This document shows, one piece after another, positions 1 to 8,678 of a stretch of DNA of 64,000 nucleotides; within the stretch, counting starts at the first letter, position 1, and every line of letters begins with the position of its first letter. Source of the stretch: Pseudomonas sp. MWU16-30317. GTDB lineage: Bacteria > Pseudomonadota > Gammaproteobacteria > Pseudomonadales > Pseudomonadaceae. The notes below the pieces were generated by a model. That model saw nothing but the letters and a program-made list of their open reading frames with translations, had not been told where the DNA came from and made no database searches. A program made the position numbers and the translations under genes. The stretch is from contig NZ_JAIWJA010000004.1 in the NCBI RefSeq assembly GCF_020515695.1, forward strand, positions 124,001 to 188,000. Reading direction: 5' to 3'.

Positions 1-322
1 CGGCCGACGCAGTGACCACACCCTGCGCGCACTGCTCGGCGGTCAGTTGCGCCAACTTGTTGTAGGCGCCGCGAATCTTGAAGGAAAACGTGGGCTGCAG
101 GTCTTCGCGCTTGAGCAGCACCTGATTGCCCAGACGTTCAGACAGCGCCGGGGCGGCGTGCAGCGGCGTTTGCACGGCAACGTCATAGACGGGCGCGGCG
201 AGGGTTTTTTTCACGTATTCGGCAAGCAGCGGTGCCAGCGCCGCGGCCGGCACCAGCGCCGGGCGAAAAAGCGGCTGGGATGGCGTCTGGGTGGCGTCTG
301 TGCGGGTGGCGAGGGTGGGCAT
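1..322 (-). CDS. ilvA: Biosynthetic threonine ammonia-lyase, N-terminal part (cut by window edge)
   Basis: First step of isoleucine synthesis: PLP-dependent deamination of threonine to 2-oxobutanoate in the cytoplasm. The visible 107 residues contain the segment around [20 protein letters not shown], in which the Lys of SFKIRGAY is the expected PLP lysine of this family. The start ATG at 322-320 follows a GGAGACC stretch. The long N-terminal extension before the conserved core fits the biosynthetic form. The rest, including the regulatory ACT-like domain, lies beyond the window. The transcript appears to be controlled by the attenuator just upstream (357-467). Confidence 0.9.
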   Translation of the reverse strand, partial: MPTLATRTDATQTPSQPLFRPALVPAAALAPLLAEYVKKTLAAPVYDVAVQTPLHAAPALSERLGNQVLLKREDLQPTFSFKIRGAYNKLAQLTAEQCAQGVVTASA

Positions 323-356
323 GCAGGTCTCCGGGTTTCGGTACGCCCAGAGACAG

Positions 357-383
357 AGAAAAAACCCGCCTCTTGGGCGGGTT
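357..383 (-). terminator. Attenuator terminator in front of ilvA
   Basis: On the minus strand AACCCGCC and GGCGGGTT form an 8-bp stem with a 5-nt loop (363-383), followed by six T residues. This is a textbook intrinsic terminator lying between the Ile-rich leader peptide and the ilvA start. Its 5' arm can instead pair with GGCGGG at 403-408, giving an alternative antiterminator. Confidence 0.85.
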
Positions 384-398
384 GGGTGCAGATGAGCG

Positions 399-467
399 CT
401 AGCCCGCCAAGTGAGGAATGGCGGTAATAATAATGCTGGCGGCAAACATCGGCGTGTTCAGGTTCAT
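399..467 (-). CDS. Isoleucine-rich leader peptide of ilvA attenuator
   Basis: A 22-codon frame reads [22 protein letters not shown] and ends at TAG (401-399). Codons 12-14 are three consecutive ATT, followed by Thr, Ala and another Ile codon. CCGCCA (442-437), just before the Ile run, can pair with TGGCGG (409-404), which overlaps the last codons. That same segment competes for the terminator arm. Ribosome stalling at the Ile codons should therefore favour antitermination, and fast passage to the stop codon should favour termination. No convincing Shine-Dalgarno is visible. The candidate promoter would place the transcript start only a few bases before the ATG, so initiation may be leaderless. 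Confidence 0.75.
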   Translation of the reverse strand: MNLNTPMFAASIIITAIPHLAG

Positions 468-475
468 GGCAGGGA

Positions 476-504
476 AACTAACCCGCCGTATGGGCAGTCG
501 TCAA
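476..504 (-). promoter_or_regulatory. Candidate sigma-70 promoter for ilvA leader
   Basis: On the minus strand TTGACG (504-499) and TTAGTT (481-476) are separated by 17 bp. The -35 is near consensus and the -10 is weak. The start point would fall near 469, immediately ahead of the leader ATG. Confidence 0.45.
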
Positions 505-581
505 CCACTCGTCGCCTCAATGGCACCTGCGACGCGCGGCGGCAGCCCAACTGCAAGAGACCCTAATAACGGAGATCGACC

Positions 582-908
582 ATGATACGCACTTCGTTCA
601 CTGCCCTGACCTTCGCCCTGGTGATGGCGGGCTGCAGCATCGGCGCCCAGGCCGACGACAGCACCGGCCCGACCAATCCGGCGCCCAAGGGCACCAATCC
701 GTCCACTGTCGGTGTGCCTGCCGGTACCAGCCAGGGCATGCCTAACGGTAATACTGATGGTTCGGCGACTACCGGCTCGGCCGGCAGCAGCGGTGCCAAC
801 ATCACCCCGCAGAAATCCGGCAATCCGGAGGGCAGTTCGATGGGTGGCCAGACGAACAAAGCCAACAGCGCCGGCGATGATGACGACGACGATGACGACG
901 CCAAATAA
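582..908 (+). CDS. Small secreted or lipoprotein-like acidic protein
   Basis: This 108-residue protein has a hydrophobic N-terminal segment ending in VMAGCS, which resembles a lipobox with Met instead of the usual Leu at -3. Either a lipoprotein or an ordinary signal peptide is possible. The mature part is rich in Gly, Ser, Thr, Asn and Pro, and the tail has eight consecutive Asp residues before Ala-Lys. A GGAG sequence sits about 8 bases before the ATG. No family recognised; the Asp tail could bind cations, but that is speculation. The next small gene follows after 17 bp and may be cotranscribed. Confidence 0.7.
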   Translation: MIRTSFTALTFALVMAGCSIGAQADDSTGPTNPAPKGTNPSTVGVPAGTSQGMPNGNTDGSATTGSAGSSGANITPQKSGNPEGSSMGGQTNKANSAGDDDDDDDDAK

Positions 909-925
909 CCGCACGGGAGATCAGC

Positions 926-1174
926 ATGAGCACTCAAACGCCAACTCCGAATGAAGACACGCCACGTACGCCCTCCGATCCAGCGGCTGGGCGTAACGAC
1001 CCGGCGATCGACCCGGATGGCAAGCTGCCTGAGGGTAGCGAGACCACCAGTGGCGCGGGCGACGACAAGGCCAAGGATAATGCCTTCAGCCCAGATTTCG
1101 CACCTGAACCCGATCCGGACAAGAGTAAGCCGGGTGTCGCCAAGGATGCCGATATCGATACAGACGGCGGTTAG
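926..1174 (+). CDS. Small acidic hydrophilic protein
   Basis: An 82-residue protein rich in Asp, Pro, Glu and Lys, with no hydrophobic segment and no recognisable domain. It is probably intrinsically disordered and cytoplasmic. GGGAGA lies 8 bases before the ATG, supporting real translation. It follows the preceding small acidic gene closely. Its composition resembles the other tiny acidic protein at 54196-54342. Function unknown. Confidence 0.65.
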   Translation: MSTQTPTPNEDTPRTPSDPAAGRNDPAIDPDGKLPEGSETTSGAGDDKAKDNAFSPDFAPEPDPDKSKPGVAKDADIDTDGG

Positions 1175-1232
1175 CCCCAGCCCCCCCGGCTGTGCCCCCA
1201 GACCCTGTAGGGAGGGGGCAGCACCTGCGGCG

Positions 1233-1283
1233 CCGAAAAATCTTCGCCCCACCGGGAATTGCAGGGCGGCAGGGATTTTTCGG
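1233..1283. repeat. Inverted repeat in intergenic region
   Basis: CCGAAAAATC (1233-1242) and GATTTTTCGG (1274-1283) are perfect 10-bp inverted arms around a 31-bp spacer. It lies between the small acidic gene and a LysE-type gene. It could act as a transcription terminator in either direction or be an intergenic repeat. Not assigned to a known repeat family. Confidence 0.5.
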
Positions 1284-1390
1284 GTGTAGCCCCCGTTGCC
1301 ACACTCTCAGGCACGTCAATTTCCTTCAATACTGCTCTCCTCTCACCTCGCTAAGGTCAGTCCTCCTCTGGCTATCTGGCGATCCCCCGC

Positions 1391-1978
1391 ATGACTCTGT
1401 TGCTCTCGATGGCCGCCTTCGCGCTGGTCTCGTCCATCACCCCTGGCCCCGTCAATCTAGTCGCGCTCGGCAGCGGCGCTCGCCACGGCCTGCGCGCCAC
1501 ACTGGCGCATATCACCGGCGCCACGGCCGGGTTCACCTTGCTCTTGGTACTGATAGGTATGGGGCTGTACGAGGTACTCATCCGCTGGCCATTGCTGACT
1601 ACCGGCATTCGCCTGGCCGGCGTGCTCTACCTGCTCTACCTGGCCTGGAGACTCGCCACTGACAACGGCCGGCTGCAGGCGCAAGGCACCTCGCCGCGCC
1701 CTACCTTGCTAGGCGGCGCAGCCATGCAATGGCTCAACCCCAAGGCCTGGCTGGCCAGCGTGGCGGGCATGGGCGCCTTCGCCGCCGATGGCGACAGTGG
1801 TACGGTGAGCCGCTTTGCGTTGATCTACTTTGTGGTGTGCTTTGCCTCGATCGCCTGCTGGGCGGTGGCCGGCACCTACCTGCAGCGTCACCTCGACAAG
1901 GCGGCGGGTGTGCGCCTGTTCAATCGGGTGATGGCGGTGCTGCTGACGCTGTGTGCGGCGGGGTTGCTGGTGGAGTAG
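1391..1978 (+). CDS. LysE/RhtB-family amino acid exporter
   Basis: A 195-residue inner-membrane protein with about six hydrophobic segments. The N-terminus carries the family hallmark SSITPGPVNLVALGSGARHG, and QWLNPKAWL appears midway. Members export amino acids or related small molecules. No strong Shine-Dalgarno is visible before the ATG, so the start rests on family alignment. The gene converges with the AraC regulator downstream (2038-2883), a common pairing for LysE exporters. The substrate cannot be told. Confidence 0.85.
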   Translation: MTLLLSMAAFALVSSITPGPVNLVALGSGARHGLRATLAHITGATAGFTLLLVLIGMGLYEVLIRWPLLTTGIRLAGVLYLLYLAWRLATDNGRLQAQGTSPRPTLLGGAAMQWLNPKAWLASVAGMGAFAADGDSGTVSRFALIYFVVCFASIACWAVAGTYLQRHLDKAAGVRLFNRVMAVLLTLCAAGLLVE

Positions 1979-2037
1979 CAGGCGTCCAGTGACAGTGTCG
2001 CTGGGTTTCAAGGTCTGTTCACCGCCAACATCGTCCC

Positions 2038-2883
2038 TCACCGTCCCTGCCGATAATGCCCAGGCGTCGTCGCCAGGCTGCGCTTGAACAACCGCTGCAA
2101 GTGCGCCTGGTCGGCAAACCCCGCGGCCTGCGCCGCGTCGGCAATCGCCACGCCATCGCGCAACTGCCGGCGCGCGTGCTGCAGGCGTGCATCGTTGAGC
2201 CAGGCATGGGGCGTCATGCCGTAGCGTTGCTTGAAGGCGCGAATCAGGTACGACGGCGACAGCCCCGCCACCTCGCTCATCTGCTCCAGGGTCAATGCCT
2301 CGGTGCACCGCGCGCGAATCAAGTCGACTACTCGCTGCAACCGCACACTACCGTCTTGCATCGTGTCATCCACCACGGCGAGCGTGCGCAGCATGACGGT
2401 AAAGAATTCCACCGCCATGCGCTCCTTCTCGGCATGGCTGCAGCCGGCGTCGACCAGGCAGGCGTACAGGTCCACCACCCCATCGAACAAAGCCCGATCG
2501 CTGGACAGCAACGGCGCCAGCGGCACCCAGTGCGTGCCATCGCCTATGCCCATGCGCCCCTGCAATGCCGCCAGCCAAGGGGTATCGACGTAGAGCATGT
2601 GATACGCCCAGGGCTGGTCATCGAGCGGATTACAGGCATGAGCGGCGCCGGGGTTCATCAACACCACGGTGCCCGCCTGGATGTCGCAGCGCAGGTCGCC
2701 ATTGAGATAGGTGCTCTGCCCGGCTGTGACTGCGCCAATCGAGAAACTCTCGTGGGCATGCAGGGCATGGCTGATCCAGCGGCCGTCGCTGACGTCCCGC
2801 GCCTCGATAAACGGCAGCGCCGGGTCACGCCAGAAACGCGAAACAGCCTCGGCTTTCAGCGAGGCAGGCACGAACACGGACAT
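2038..2883 (-). CDS. AraC-family transcriptional regulator
   Basis: 281 residues. The N-terminal half is an AraC-type cupin sensor, with HAHESFSIGAV and GTVVLMNPGAAHACNP near the start. The C-terminal ~100 residues hold the two helix-turn-helix motifs (LTLEQMSEVAGLSPSYLIRA; GVAIADAAQAAGFADQAHLQ). Regulators of this type often control a neighbouring LysE exporter, and one lies convergent at 1391-1978. The gene is also 48 bp downstream of atoE on the same strand, so read-through is possible. Effector unknown. Confidence 0.85.
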   Translation of the reverse strand: MSVFVPASLKAEAVSRFWRDPALPFIEARDVSDGRWISHALHAHESFSIGAVTAGQSTYLNGDLRCDIQAGTVVLMNPGAAHACNPLDDQPWAYHMLYVDTPWLAALQGRMGIGDGTHWVPLAPLLSSDRALFDGVVDLYACLVDAGCSHAEKERMAVEFFTVMLRTLAVVDDTMQDGSVRLQRVVDLIRARCTEALTLEQMSEVAGLSPSYLIRAFKQRYGMTPHAWLNDARLQHARRQLRDGVAIADAAQAAGFADQAHLQRLFKRSLATTPGHYRQGR

Positions 2884-2931
2884 GGCAGTTCCATCCCTAG
2901 GACACAGTGCCCAAAGCTTACCCCATCGCCG

Positions 2932-4350
2932 TCACGGTGACACCGGCGGCACGTAGGCCAACGTCGACCCCAGCGCCCACAGCAGGAACAGCACCAGCGG
3001 CGCGTGCACCAGCAGCTGGACGAACGAAAAACCGATCAAGTCCCGCGCCTTGAGCCCCAGCACACCCAGCAGCGGCAGCATATAGAACGGGTTGATCAGG
3101 TTGGGCAATGCCTCCGCGGCGTTGTAGATCTGCACCGCCCAGCCCAGGTGATATTGCAGATCCTTGGCCACTTGCATCACATAGGGCGCCTCGATGATCC
3201 ATTTACCGCCACCGGACGGGATGAAAAAGCCCAGCACCGCCGAGTAGATGCCCATCAGCAAGGCGTAAGTATCGTGGGAGGCGATCTGTACGAAAAAGCT
3301 CGAAATGTGATGCGCCAAGGTCTGCCCGTCGCCGCCCTTGACCGTGGTCATGATCGCCGCGATCGAGCCGTACAACGGAAACTGGATCAACACCCCGGTG
3401 GTGGTCGGCACCGCACGCGCTACCGCATCGAGGAAGCTGCGCGGCCGCCAATGCAACAACGCCCCCAGCATGATGAATAGAAAGTTGTAGGTGTTGAGGC
3501 CCGAGATCGCGGTGATTGCCGGTTTGCTCGAGAACTCGTGGTAGAGCCATCCCGCCGCCATTAGCACCAGCAACAGGGTCAGCAGCGGGCTGTATTCCAG
3601 CCATTCGCCAGGGCGTGTGCGCGGCGTGATCGAGGCCACACTCACACCAGGATCGATACCGCAGGCCTTGGCGTCACGGGCACTCTGCGGCCCAGGTGCG
3701 GTGGCATAGGCGACCACCAGCGAAACCACCACCAGCACCAGCAGCATGGCCGCCGATTGCCAGAGGAAGATGGTCTGGGTGAACGGGATGACGCCGGTGA
3801 TCGACAGGATCGACGGCGGCAAGCTCGCCGGGTTGGCCTGCAGCTGCGCGGCCGAAGACGACAGCCCCAGCGCCCAGACTGCGCCCAACCCCAGATAGGC
3901 TGCTGCACCGGCGGCGCGATAGTCCATTTTCAAATCGGTGCGGCGAGCCAGCGCCCGCACCAGCAAGCCGCCGAACACCAGCGACAGGCCCCAGTTGAGC
4001 AAGGAGGCGACCATCGAAATCACCGCCACCCACGCCACTGCCGAGCGGCCGTTGCGCGGCAGACGCGCGAGCTTGTCGATCAACCGCGCGGCGGGTGGTG
4101 AGCTGGCCACCACATAACCGCCAATTACCACAAAGGCCATCTGCAGGGTGAAGATGATCAGGCTCCAGTAGCCGTCACCAAAGGCCGTGGCCGTGGCGGT
4201 CGGCGTGCCACCGATGGCCAGGGCGCTGATGGCTACCACCAGCACCGCGACGGCGGCGAAGATATAGGAATCGGGAAACCAGCGTTCCGCCCAGTTGGAA
4301 CAACGCAGGGCGAACAGGGCGTAACGGCTTTCCTGCAATGAAGCGGCCAT
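2932..4350 (-). CDS. atoE: Short-chain fatty acid transporter
   Basis: A 472-residue polytopic inner-membrane protein matching the AtoE family in length and pattern. N-terminal WAERWFPDSYIFA and later IPSGGGKWIIEAPYVM and LPNLINPFYMLPLLG are typical. The family is thought to take up short-chain fatty acids such as acetoacetate or butyrate. It lies 60 bp downstream of the two CoA-transferase genes on the same strand, so uptake and CoA activation are probably one operon. A GAAGG sequence precedes the ATG. Confidence 0.85.
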   Translation of the reverse strand: MAASLQESRYALFALRCSNWAERWFPDSYIFAAVAVLVVAISALAIGGTPTATATAFGDGYWSLIIFTLQMAFVVIGGYVVASSPPAARLIDKLARLPRNGRSAVAWVAVISMVASLLNWGLSLVFGGLLVRALARRTDLKMDYRAAGAAAYLGLGAVWALGLSSSAAQLQANPASLPPSILSITGVIPFTQTIFLWQSAAMLLVLVVVSLVVAYATAPGPQSARDAKACGIDPGVSVASITPRTRPGEWLEYSPLLTLLLVLMAAGWLYHEFSSKPAITAISGLNTYNFLFIMLGALLHWRPRSFLDAVARAVPTTTGVLIQFPLYGSIAAIMTTVKGGDGQTLAHHISSFFVQIASHDTYALLMGIYSAVLGFFIPSGGGKWIIEAPYVMQVAKDLQYHLGWAVQIYNAAEALPNLINPFYMLPLLGVLGLKARDLIGFSFVQLLVHAPLVLFLLWALGSTLAYVPPVSP

Positions 4351-4410
4351 CGGGTCATACCTTCGTTGGAATTATTATGGGTACAGCGAGTAAAGCCAGA
4401 CAGCGTCCCG

Positions 4411-5067
4411 CTAAAACGTCATTTCCGGCACATGCTCCGGCACGATCAGCTTGCCGGCAGTCTTGGCGACTATCTCCTCGACACTGACCCCCGGCGCCCG
4501 CTCGCGCAGAATGAACGCACCGTCTTCGATCTCCAGATAGGCCAGGTCGGTCAGCACCTTGCGAATGCACCCGGCACCCGTCAGCGGCAGGCTGCATCGG
4601 CTGAGCAACTTGGACTCGCCATCCTTGGAGGCATGGGTCATGGTGACGATGATGTTATCGGCACCGGCCACCAGATCCATGGCGCCGCCCATGCCCTTGA
4701 TCAGCTTGCCGGGTATCATCCAGGACGCGATATTGCCCTGCACGTCTACCTCGAAGGCGCCGAGCACGGTGAGGTCGACATGGCCGCCCCTGATCATCGC
4801 GAATGACTGCGCCGAATCGAAGATCGATGCACCTTTGCGCGCGGTGACCGTCTGCTTGCCGGCGTTGATCATGTCGGCGTCAATGGTCTGCTCGGTCGGG
4901 AACTCGCCCATGCCCAGCAGGCCGTTCTCCGACTGCAGCATGACGTCGATGCCCTCGGGCACATAATTGGCCACCAGGGTCGGAATACCGATGCCCAGGT
5001 TCACGTAATAACCGTCCTTGAGCTCGCGCGCCACACGCTGAGCCATCTGTTCGCGGGACAATGCCAT
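4411..5067 (-). CDS. scoB: 3-oxoacid CoA-transferase, subunit B
   Basis: 218 residues. Beta subunit of a family I CoA-transferase that moves CoA from an acyl-CoA donor such as succinyl-CoA to acetoacetate or another short-chain acid. The signature LQSENGLLGMG contains the catalytic Glu of the SENG motif, and NLGIGIPTLVANY is present near the N-terminus. AGAGG lies 8 bases before the ATG. It sits between scoA (30 bp upstream) and atoE. AtoA is an equally possible name, because donor specificity cannot be read from sequence. Confidence 0.9.
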   Translation of the reverse strand: MALSREQMAQRVARELKDGYYVNLGIGIPTLVANYVPEGIDVMLQSENGLLGMGEFPTEQTIDADMINAGKQTVTARKGASIFDSAQSFAMIRGGHVDLTVLGAFEVDVQGNIASWMIPGKLIKGMGGAMDLVAGADNIIVTMTHASKDGESKLLSRCSLPLTGAGCIRKVLTDLAYLEIEDGAFILRERAPGVSVEEIVAKTAGKLIVPEHVPEMTF

Positions 5068-5097
5068 GATGAAACCTCTTGTTGTCGTAGGCGGCGA

Positions 5098-5796
5098 TCA
5101 GGCCTTGAGAGTACGTTTTTCGATGCGCTTCTCGAAGGTGCCGAGGATCACCCGATCGACGAAGATGCCTGGCGTATGGATCTGACTGGGCTCGAGTTCG
5201 CCGGGCTCGACGATCTCTTCGACTTCAACCACGGTGATCCGACCCGCGCTGGCCGCCAGCGGATTGAAGTTCTGCGCCGTGTGGCGGTACACCACGTTGC
5301 CGAAATGGTCGGCCTTCCAGCCCTTGACGATGGCAAAGTCGCCGATGATGGCTTCTTCGAGAATGTAGTGGCGACCGTTGAACTCGCGTACTTCCTTGCC
5401 GTCGGCCACCGGTGTGCCGTAGCCGGTGGCGGTGAAGAAGGCCGGGATACCGGCACCGCCGGCGCGCATCTTTTCCGCAAGGCTGCCTTGGGGGGTCAGC
5501 TCGACTTCCAGCTCGCCGTCGAGCAGCTGGCGCTCGAACAGCGCGTTCTCGCCTACATAGGAGGCAATCATCTTGCGGATCTGCCGGTCTTCCAGCAACA
5601 CGCCAAGGCCGAAGCCGTCGACGCCGCAGTTGTTGGAGACCACGGTCAGGCCGCGCACGCCCTTGCGCTTGATCTCGGCGATGAGGTTTTCCGGGATGCC
5701 GCACAGGCCGAAGCCGCCGGACAGCACCGTCATGTTGTCGGTCAGGCCTTCCAGGGCTTGTTCGAGGGTTGCGACACGTTTGTCGAGTCCCGCCAT
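5098..5796 (-). CDS. scoA: 3-oxoacid CoA-transferase, subunit A
   Basis: 232 residues. Alpha subunit partner of the adjacent ScoB. The family signature [14 protein letters not shown] lies near the N-terminus, followed by [14 protein letters not shown]. It is first gene of the probable scoA-scoB-atoE operon. An AAAGGCGG sequence precedes the ATG. A LysR regulator is divergently encoded 160 bp away and is the likely controller. AtoD is the alternative name. Confidence 0.9.
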   Translation of the reverse strand: MAGLDKRVATLEQALEGLTDNMTVLSGGFGLCGIPENLIAEIKRKGVRGLTVVSNNCGVDGFGLGVLLEDRQIRKMIASYVGENALFERQLLDGELEVELTPQGSLAEKMRAGGAGIPAFFTATGYGTPVADGKEVREFNGRHYILEEAIIGDFAIVKGWKADHFGNVVYRHTAQNFNPLAASAGRITVVEVEEIVEPGELEPSQIHTPGIFVDRVILGTFEKRIEKRTLKA

Positions 5797-5880
5797 GCTA
5801 AATCCGCCTTTTTGTCGTTATAGAGTCGGCCGCAGGTCGTCGGGGACCCGCGTCATAGAGCGTAGGGCTATATTCCCCTG

Positions 5881-5945
5881 CGCGCAGTCATTTGATAATT
5901 TTGTTTTTCTGATAGATTCATTTAAATACCTTATCAATAATTCAT
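5881..5945. promoter_or_regulatory. AT-rich divergent promoter region with inverted repeat
   Basis: An AT-rich stretch between scoA and the LysR gene stands out from GC-rich surroundings. It has TTGATAA (5892-5898) and TTATCAA (5931-5937) as inverted arms, plus a looser dyad GATAG...TTATC inside. This is a plausible LysR-type binding region controlling both directions. Exact operator and promoters not resolved. Confidence 0.45.
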
Positions 5946-5956
5946 CGAGGCCACCC

Positions 5957-6841
5957 GTGAACCTCAAGCAATTGCGCGCCTTTCTGGCCGTGGCCCAGCA
6001 CCTCAGCTTCGTGCAAGCCGGCGAACGCCTGCATTTGTCGCAGCCGGCCCTGAGCCTGGCGATCAAGAGCCTGGAGGATGATCTCGGCGGCGCGCTGCTG
6101 ACCCGCACTACCCGTAGCGTCGCCCTCACACCCGAGGGAGAAACCCTGCTGCCCTTGGCGCGGCAACTGCTGGCCGACTGGGACAACACCGAGGAACTGC
6201 TGCGCCAGCATTTCACCTTGCAGCTGGGCAAGGTGTCGATCGCGGCCATGCCCTCCTTTGCCGGTAACCGCCTGCCCGAGGCACTCAAGCGATTTCGCGA
6301 CCGTCACCCCAAGGTCAATGTCGCCGTGCACGACGTGATCAATGAACAGGTGCTGGAAATGGTCCGTCACCGCCGGGTCGAACTGGGCATCGGTTTCGAA
6401 CCTGAATCCACCCAGTCGCTGGTGTTCATACCCTTCTATACCGACCGCTTCGTCGCGGTAGTACCAGCGGATTCGGCGCTGAGCGAGCGGCCACAGGTGA
6501 CCTGGGCAGAACTGCTCGCGCACGATTTCATCACCCTGCAGCGGCCATCGGCGGTACGCTTGCTGCTGGAGGCCGACCTGCACGAGCAACATGGCAAGCT
6601 GGCGGTCGCCTTTGAAAGCCATCAACTGAGCACGGTCGGGCGCATGGTCGCCTGTGGCCTGGGGGTCAGCGCCGTGCCCTCGCTGTGCATCGAGCAGATG
6701 CAGGAACTCGGCGCCCGCTGCGTACCCCTTGAAGCCCCGCGCATCGAACGCCGCATTGGCCTGATGCACCTGGCCGATCACAAACTGTCCGCCGCCGCCC
6801 AAGCGCTGCAAGAGGTGCTGATCGCTTGCGCATCGGGCTGA
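5957..6841 (+). CDS. LysR-family transcriptional regulator
   Basis: 294 residues from a GTG start preceded by GAGG; the frame stays open upstream, but conservation begins at VNLKQLRAFLAVAQHLSFV. Residues 1-60 form the winged helix-turn-helix, with AGERLHLSQPALSLAIKSLE. The remainder is the LysR substrate-binding domain. Divergent from scoA-scoB-atoE, so it probably regulates short-chain acid utilisation. Inducer unknown. Confidence 0.88.
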   Translation: MNLKQLRAFLAVAQHLSFVQAGERLHLSQPALSLAIKSLEDDLGGALLTRTTRSVALTPEGETLLPLARQLLADWDNTEELLRQHFTLQLGKVSIAAMPSFAGNRLPEALKRFRDRHPKVNVAVHDVINEQVLEMVRHRRVELGIGFEPESTQSLVFIPFYTDRFVAVVPADSALSERPQVTWAELLAHDFITLQRPSAVRLLLEADLHEQHGKLAVAFESHQLSTVGRMVACGLGVSAVPSLCIEQMQELGARCVPLEAPRIERRIGLMHLADHKLSAAAQALQEVLIACASG

Positions 6842-6917
6842 ACCCGCCCACGCTGCGGCTGCCCAATACAGGAACATTCAATTCGCCACTCATTTGCCAA
6901 ACGGCAGGAGAACACTG

Positions 6918-7739
6918 ATGAGAACCCTGCAACTCGCCGGCCAATCCGTCCCCGTCATCGGCCAGGGCACCTGGCGCATGGGAGAAGACCCCAGCCAGCG
7001 CGCCCAGGAAGTCCGTGCACTGCAACAAGGCCTGGAGCACGGTCTGAGCCTGATCGACACCGCTGAAATGTACGGCGAAGGCGGCGCCGAAGAAGTGGTC
7101 GGCCAGGCCATTCGCGGCCAGCGCGACAAGGTCTTTCTGGTCAGCAAGGTGTACCCCCACAACGGCAGCCGCCGAGGCGTGCGCGACGCTTGCGAGCGCA
7201 GCCTCAAGCGCCTGGGCACCGAGCACATCGAACTGTATCTGCTGCATTGGCCCGGCAGTGAACCGCTGGAAGAAACGGTCGCAGGCTTCGAATCACTGGT
7301 GGCCGACGGCAAGATCGGCCGTTGGGGGGTGTCGAACTTCGACGTTGCCGATATGGAGGAACTGGCCGACACCCGCTGCGCCACCAATCAGGTGCTTTAC
7401 AACCCGCAAGCCCGCGGCATCGAGTTCGACCTGCTGCCTTGGGCGCAAAAGGCGCAACTGCCGATAATGGCCTACTGCCCGATCGCGCAGGGCGGCGGCG
7501 TGTTGCAGCATCCGGCCCTACGCCAGGTCGCCGAGCGCCACCGCATCACCCCGGCCCAGGCGTGCCTGGCCTGGGTGTTACGCCATCCTGGGATGATCGC
7601 GATCCCCAAGGCCAGCAGCAGCGCCCATATCACCGAAAACGCCGCTGCAGCGGATCTGCATCTGGACGCCGAAGACTTCGCCTTGATCGACGCGGCGTTC
7701 GCGGCGCCCAAGCGCAAGCAGCGCCTATCGATGGTGTAG
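6918..7739 (+). CDS. Aldo/keto reductase
   Basis: 273 residues; the ATG at 6918 follows AGGAGA at ideal spacing. NAD(P)H-dependent oxidoreductase of the AKR superfamily with a TIM-barrel fold. Catalytic residues visible in order: Asp and Tyr in LIDTAEMYGEGGAEE, Lys in VFLVSKVYPHN, His in LYLLHWPGS. The cofactor-binding end shows IPKASS near residue 230. Of the subfamily with short loops, like E. coli YeaE. Substrate unknown. Lies after the LysR gene on the same strand but with a 76-bp gap, so likely a separate unit. Confidence 0.88.
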   Translation: MRTLQLAGQSVPVIGQGTWRMGEDPSQRAQEVRALQQGLEHGLSLIDTAEMYGEGGAEEVVGQAIRGQRDKVFLVSKVYPHNGSRRGVRDACERSLKRLGTEHIELYLLHWPGSEPLEETVAGFESLVADGKIGRWGVSNFDVADMEELADTRCATNQVLYNPQARGIEFDLLPWAQKAQLPIMAYCPIAQGGGVLQHPALRQVAERHRITPAQACLAWVLRHPGMIAIPKASSSAHITENAAAADLHLDAEDFALIDAAFAAPKRKQRLSMV

Positions 7740-7753
7740 AACCACGCCCCGGC

Positions 7754-8359
7754 CTACTTCAACAGCGGATACAACGACGCCACCAGCAGCGCCGCCATCA
7801 GGCCATTGAACAGCATCAGCCAGCGGCGCTCCTGCAACACTCGGCGCAAAGCGGTGCCGCAGCCCACCCAGACGCACACGCTGGGCAGGTTGACGACCGC
7901 GAACACCAGCGCCACTACAAACACATTAGCGATGTAACCATCGGCCGGCGTGTAGGTGGTAATGGCGCCGATCGCCATGACCCAGGCCTTGGGATTGACC
8001 CACTGGAAGGCCGCAGCCGCCAAAAAACTCATGGGCTGGCGCTCGCCGGTGCTACCGTCCGTGCTAATGGGCCCCGACGTGGCGATCCGATAGGCCAGAT
8101 ACAACAGGTACGCGGCCCCGGCGTAGCGCAATACTGTGTACGCCACGGGCACCGCCTTGAAGACTGCCCCCAGACCCAGCCCCACCGCGAGTACCATCAC
8201 CATGAAACCGATGCTCACCCCGAGGGCGTGGGGGATGCTGCGGCGAAAACCAAAGTTGACCCCCGATGCCAGCAGCAGGGTGTTGTTCGGGCCCGGCGTG
8301 ATCGAAGAAACGAACGCGAAAAGAGTAAAGGCAGCCAGCAGATCCACGGTAAACGACAT
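7754..8359 (-). CDS. LysE-family exporter
   Basis: 201 residues from the ATG at 8359; the frame is open a further 12 codons, but conservation starts at MSFTVDLLAAFTLFAF. Hallmarks are SSITPGPNNTLLLASGVNFG and FQWVNPKAWVMAIGAI. About six membrane segments. A second LysE-type exporter in the window, only distantly similar to the one at 1391-1978. It converges with the aldo/keto reductase. Exported substrate unknown. Confidence 0.85.
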   Translation of the reverse strand: MSFTVDLLAAFTLFAFVSSITPGPNNTLLLASGVNFGFRRSIPHALGVSIGFMVMVLAVGLGLGAVFKAVPVAYTVLRYAGAAYLLYLAYRIATSGPISTDGSTGERQPMSFLAAAAFQWVNPKAWVMAIGAITTYTPADGYIANVFVVALVFAVVNLPSVCVWVGCGTALRRVLQERRWLMLFNGLMAALLVASLYPLLK

Positions 8360-8678
8360 CGCTACACATCCATGCTCAGGTTTCTGGTTATGCACTCACG
8401 GTAGCCATTCCGAGGCGCCAGAAACCCATACAGTCGAAACAAATTGTTACATCACACTTCGCTGTACTGGCACAGGCGCAATCCATCCTCGCGCAGCGGC
8501 GCGATCAGCCCGTAGCGTCTATGCTGCAACGCAACAGCAGTTCTCTTCGTCGGTGCACCTTGGGTGCCCCTACAGAAGCAACTTCCGGGGCCGATAGGAT
8601 CGGTACCGCTTGAGGCTTTCGCCGCCGCCGGGAAAGTAGAGCCAATAAGACCATTTGTCGTACAGGGAAGCCGTAGAC
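8360..8678. other. Divergent intergenic region, 319 bp
   Basis: Separates the minus-strand LysE-type gene from the plus-strand binding-protein gene, so it should hold promoters for both. A short palindrome CCGATAGGATCGG is at 8591-8603. No clear promoter, riboswitch or RNA gene could be identified. Confidence 0.4.
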
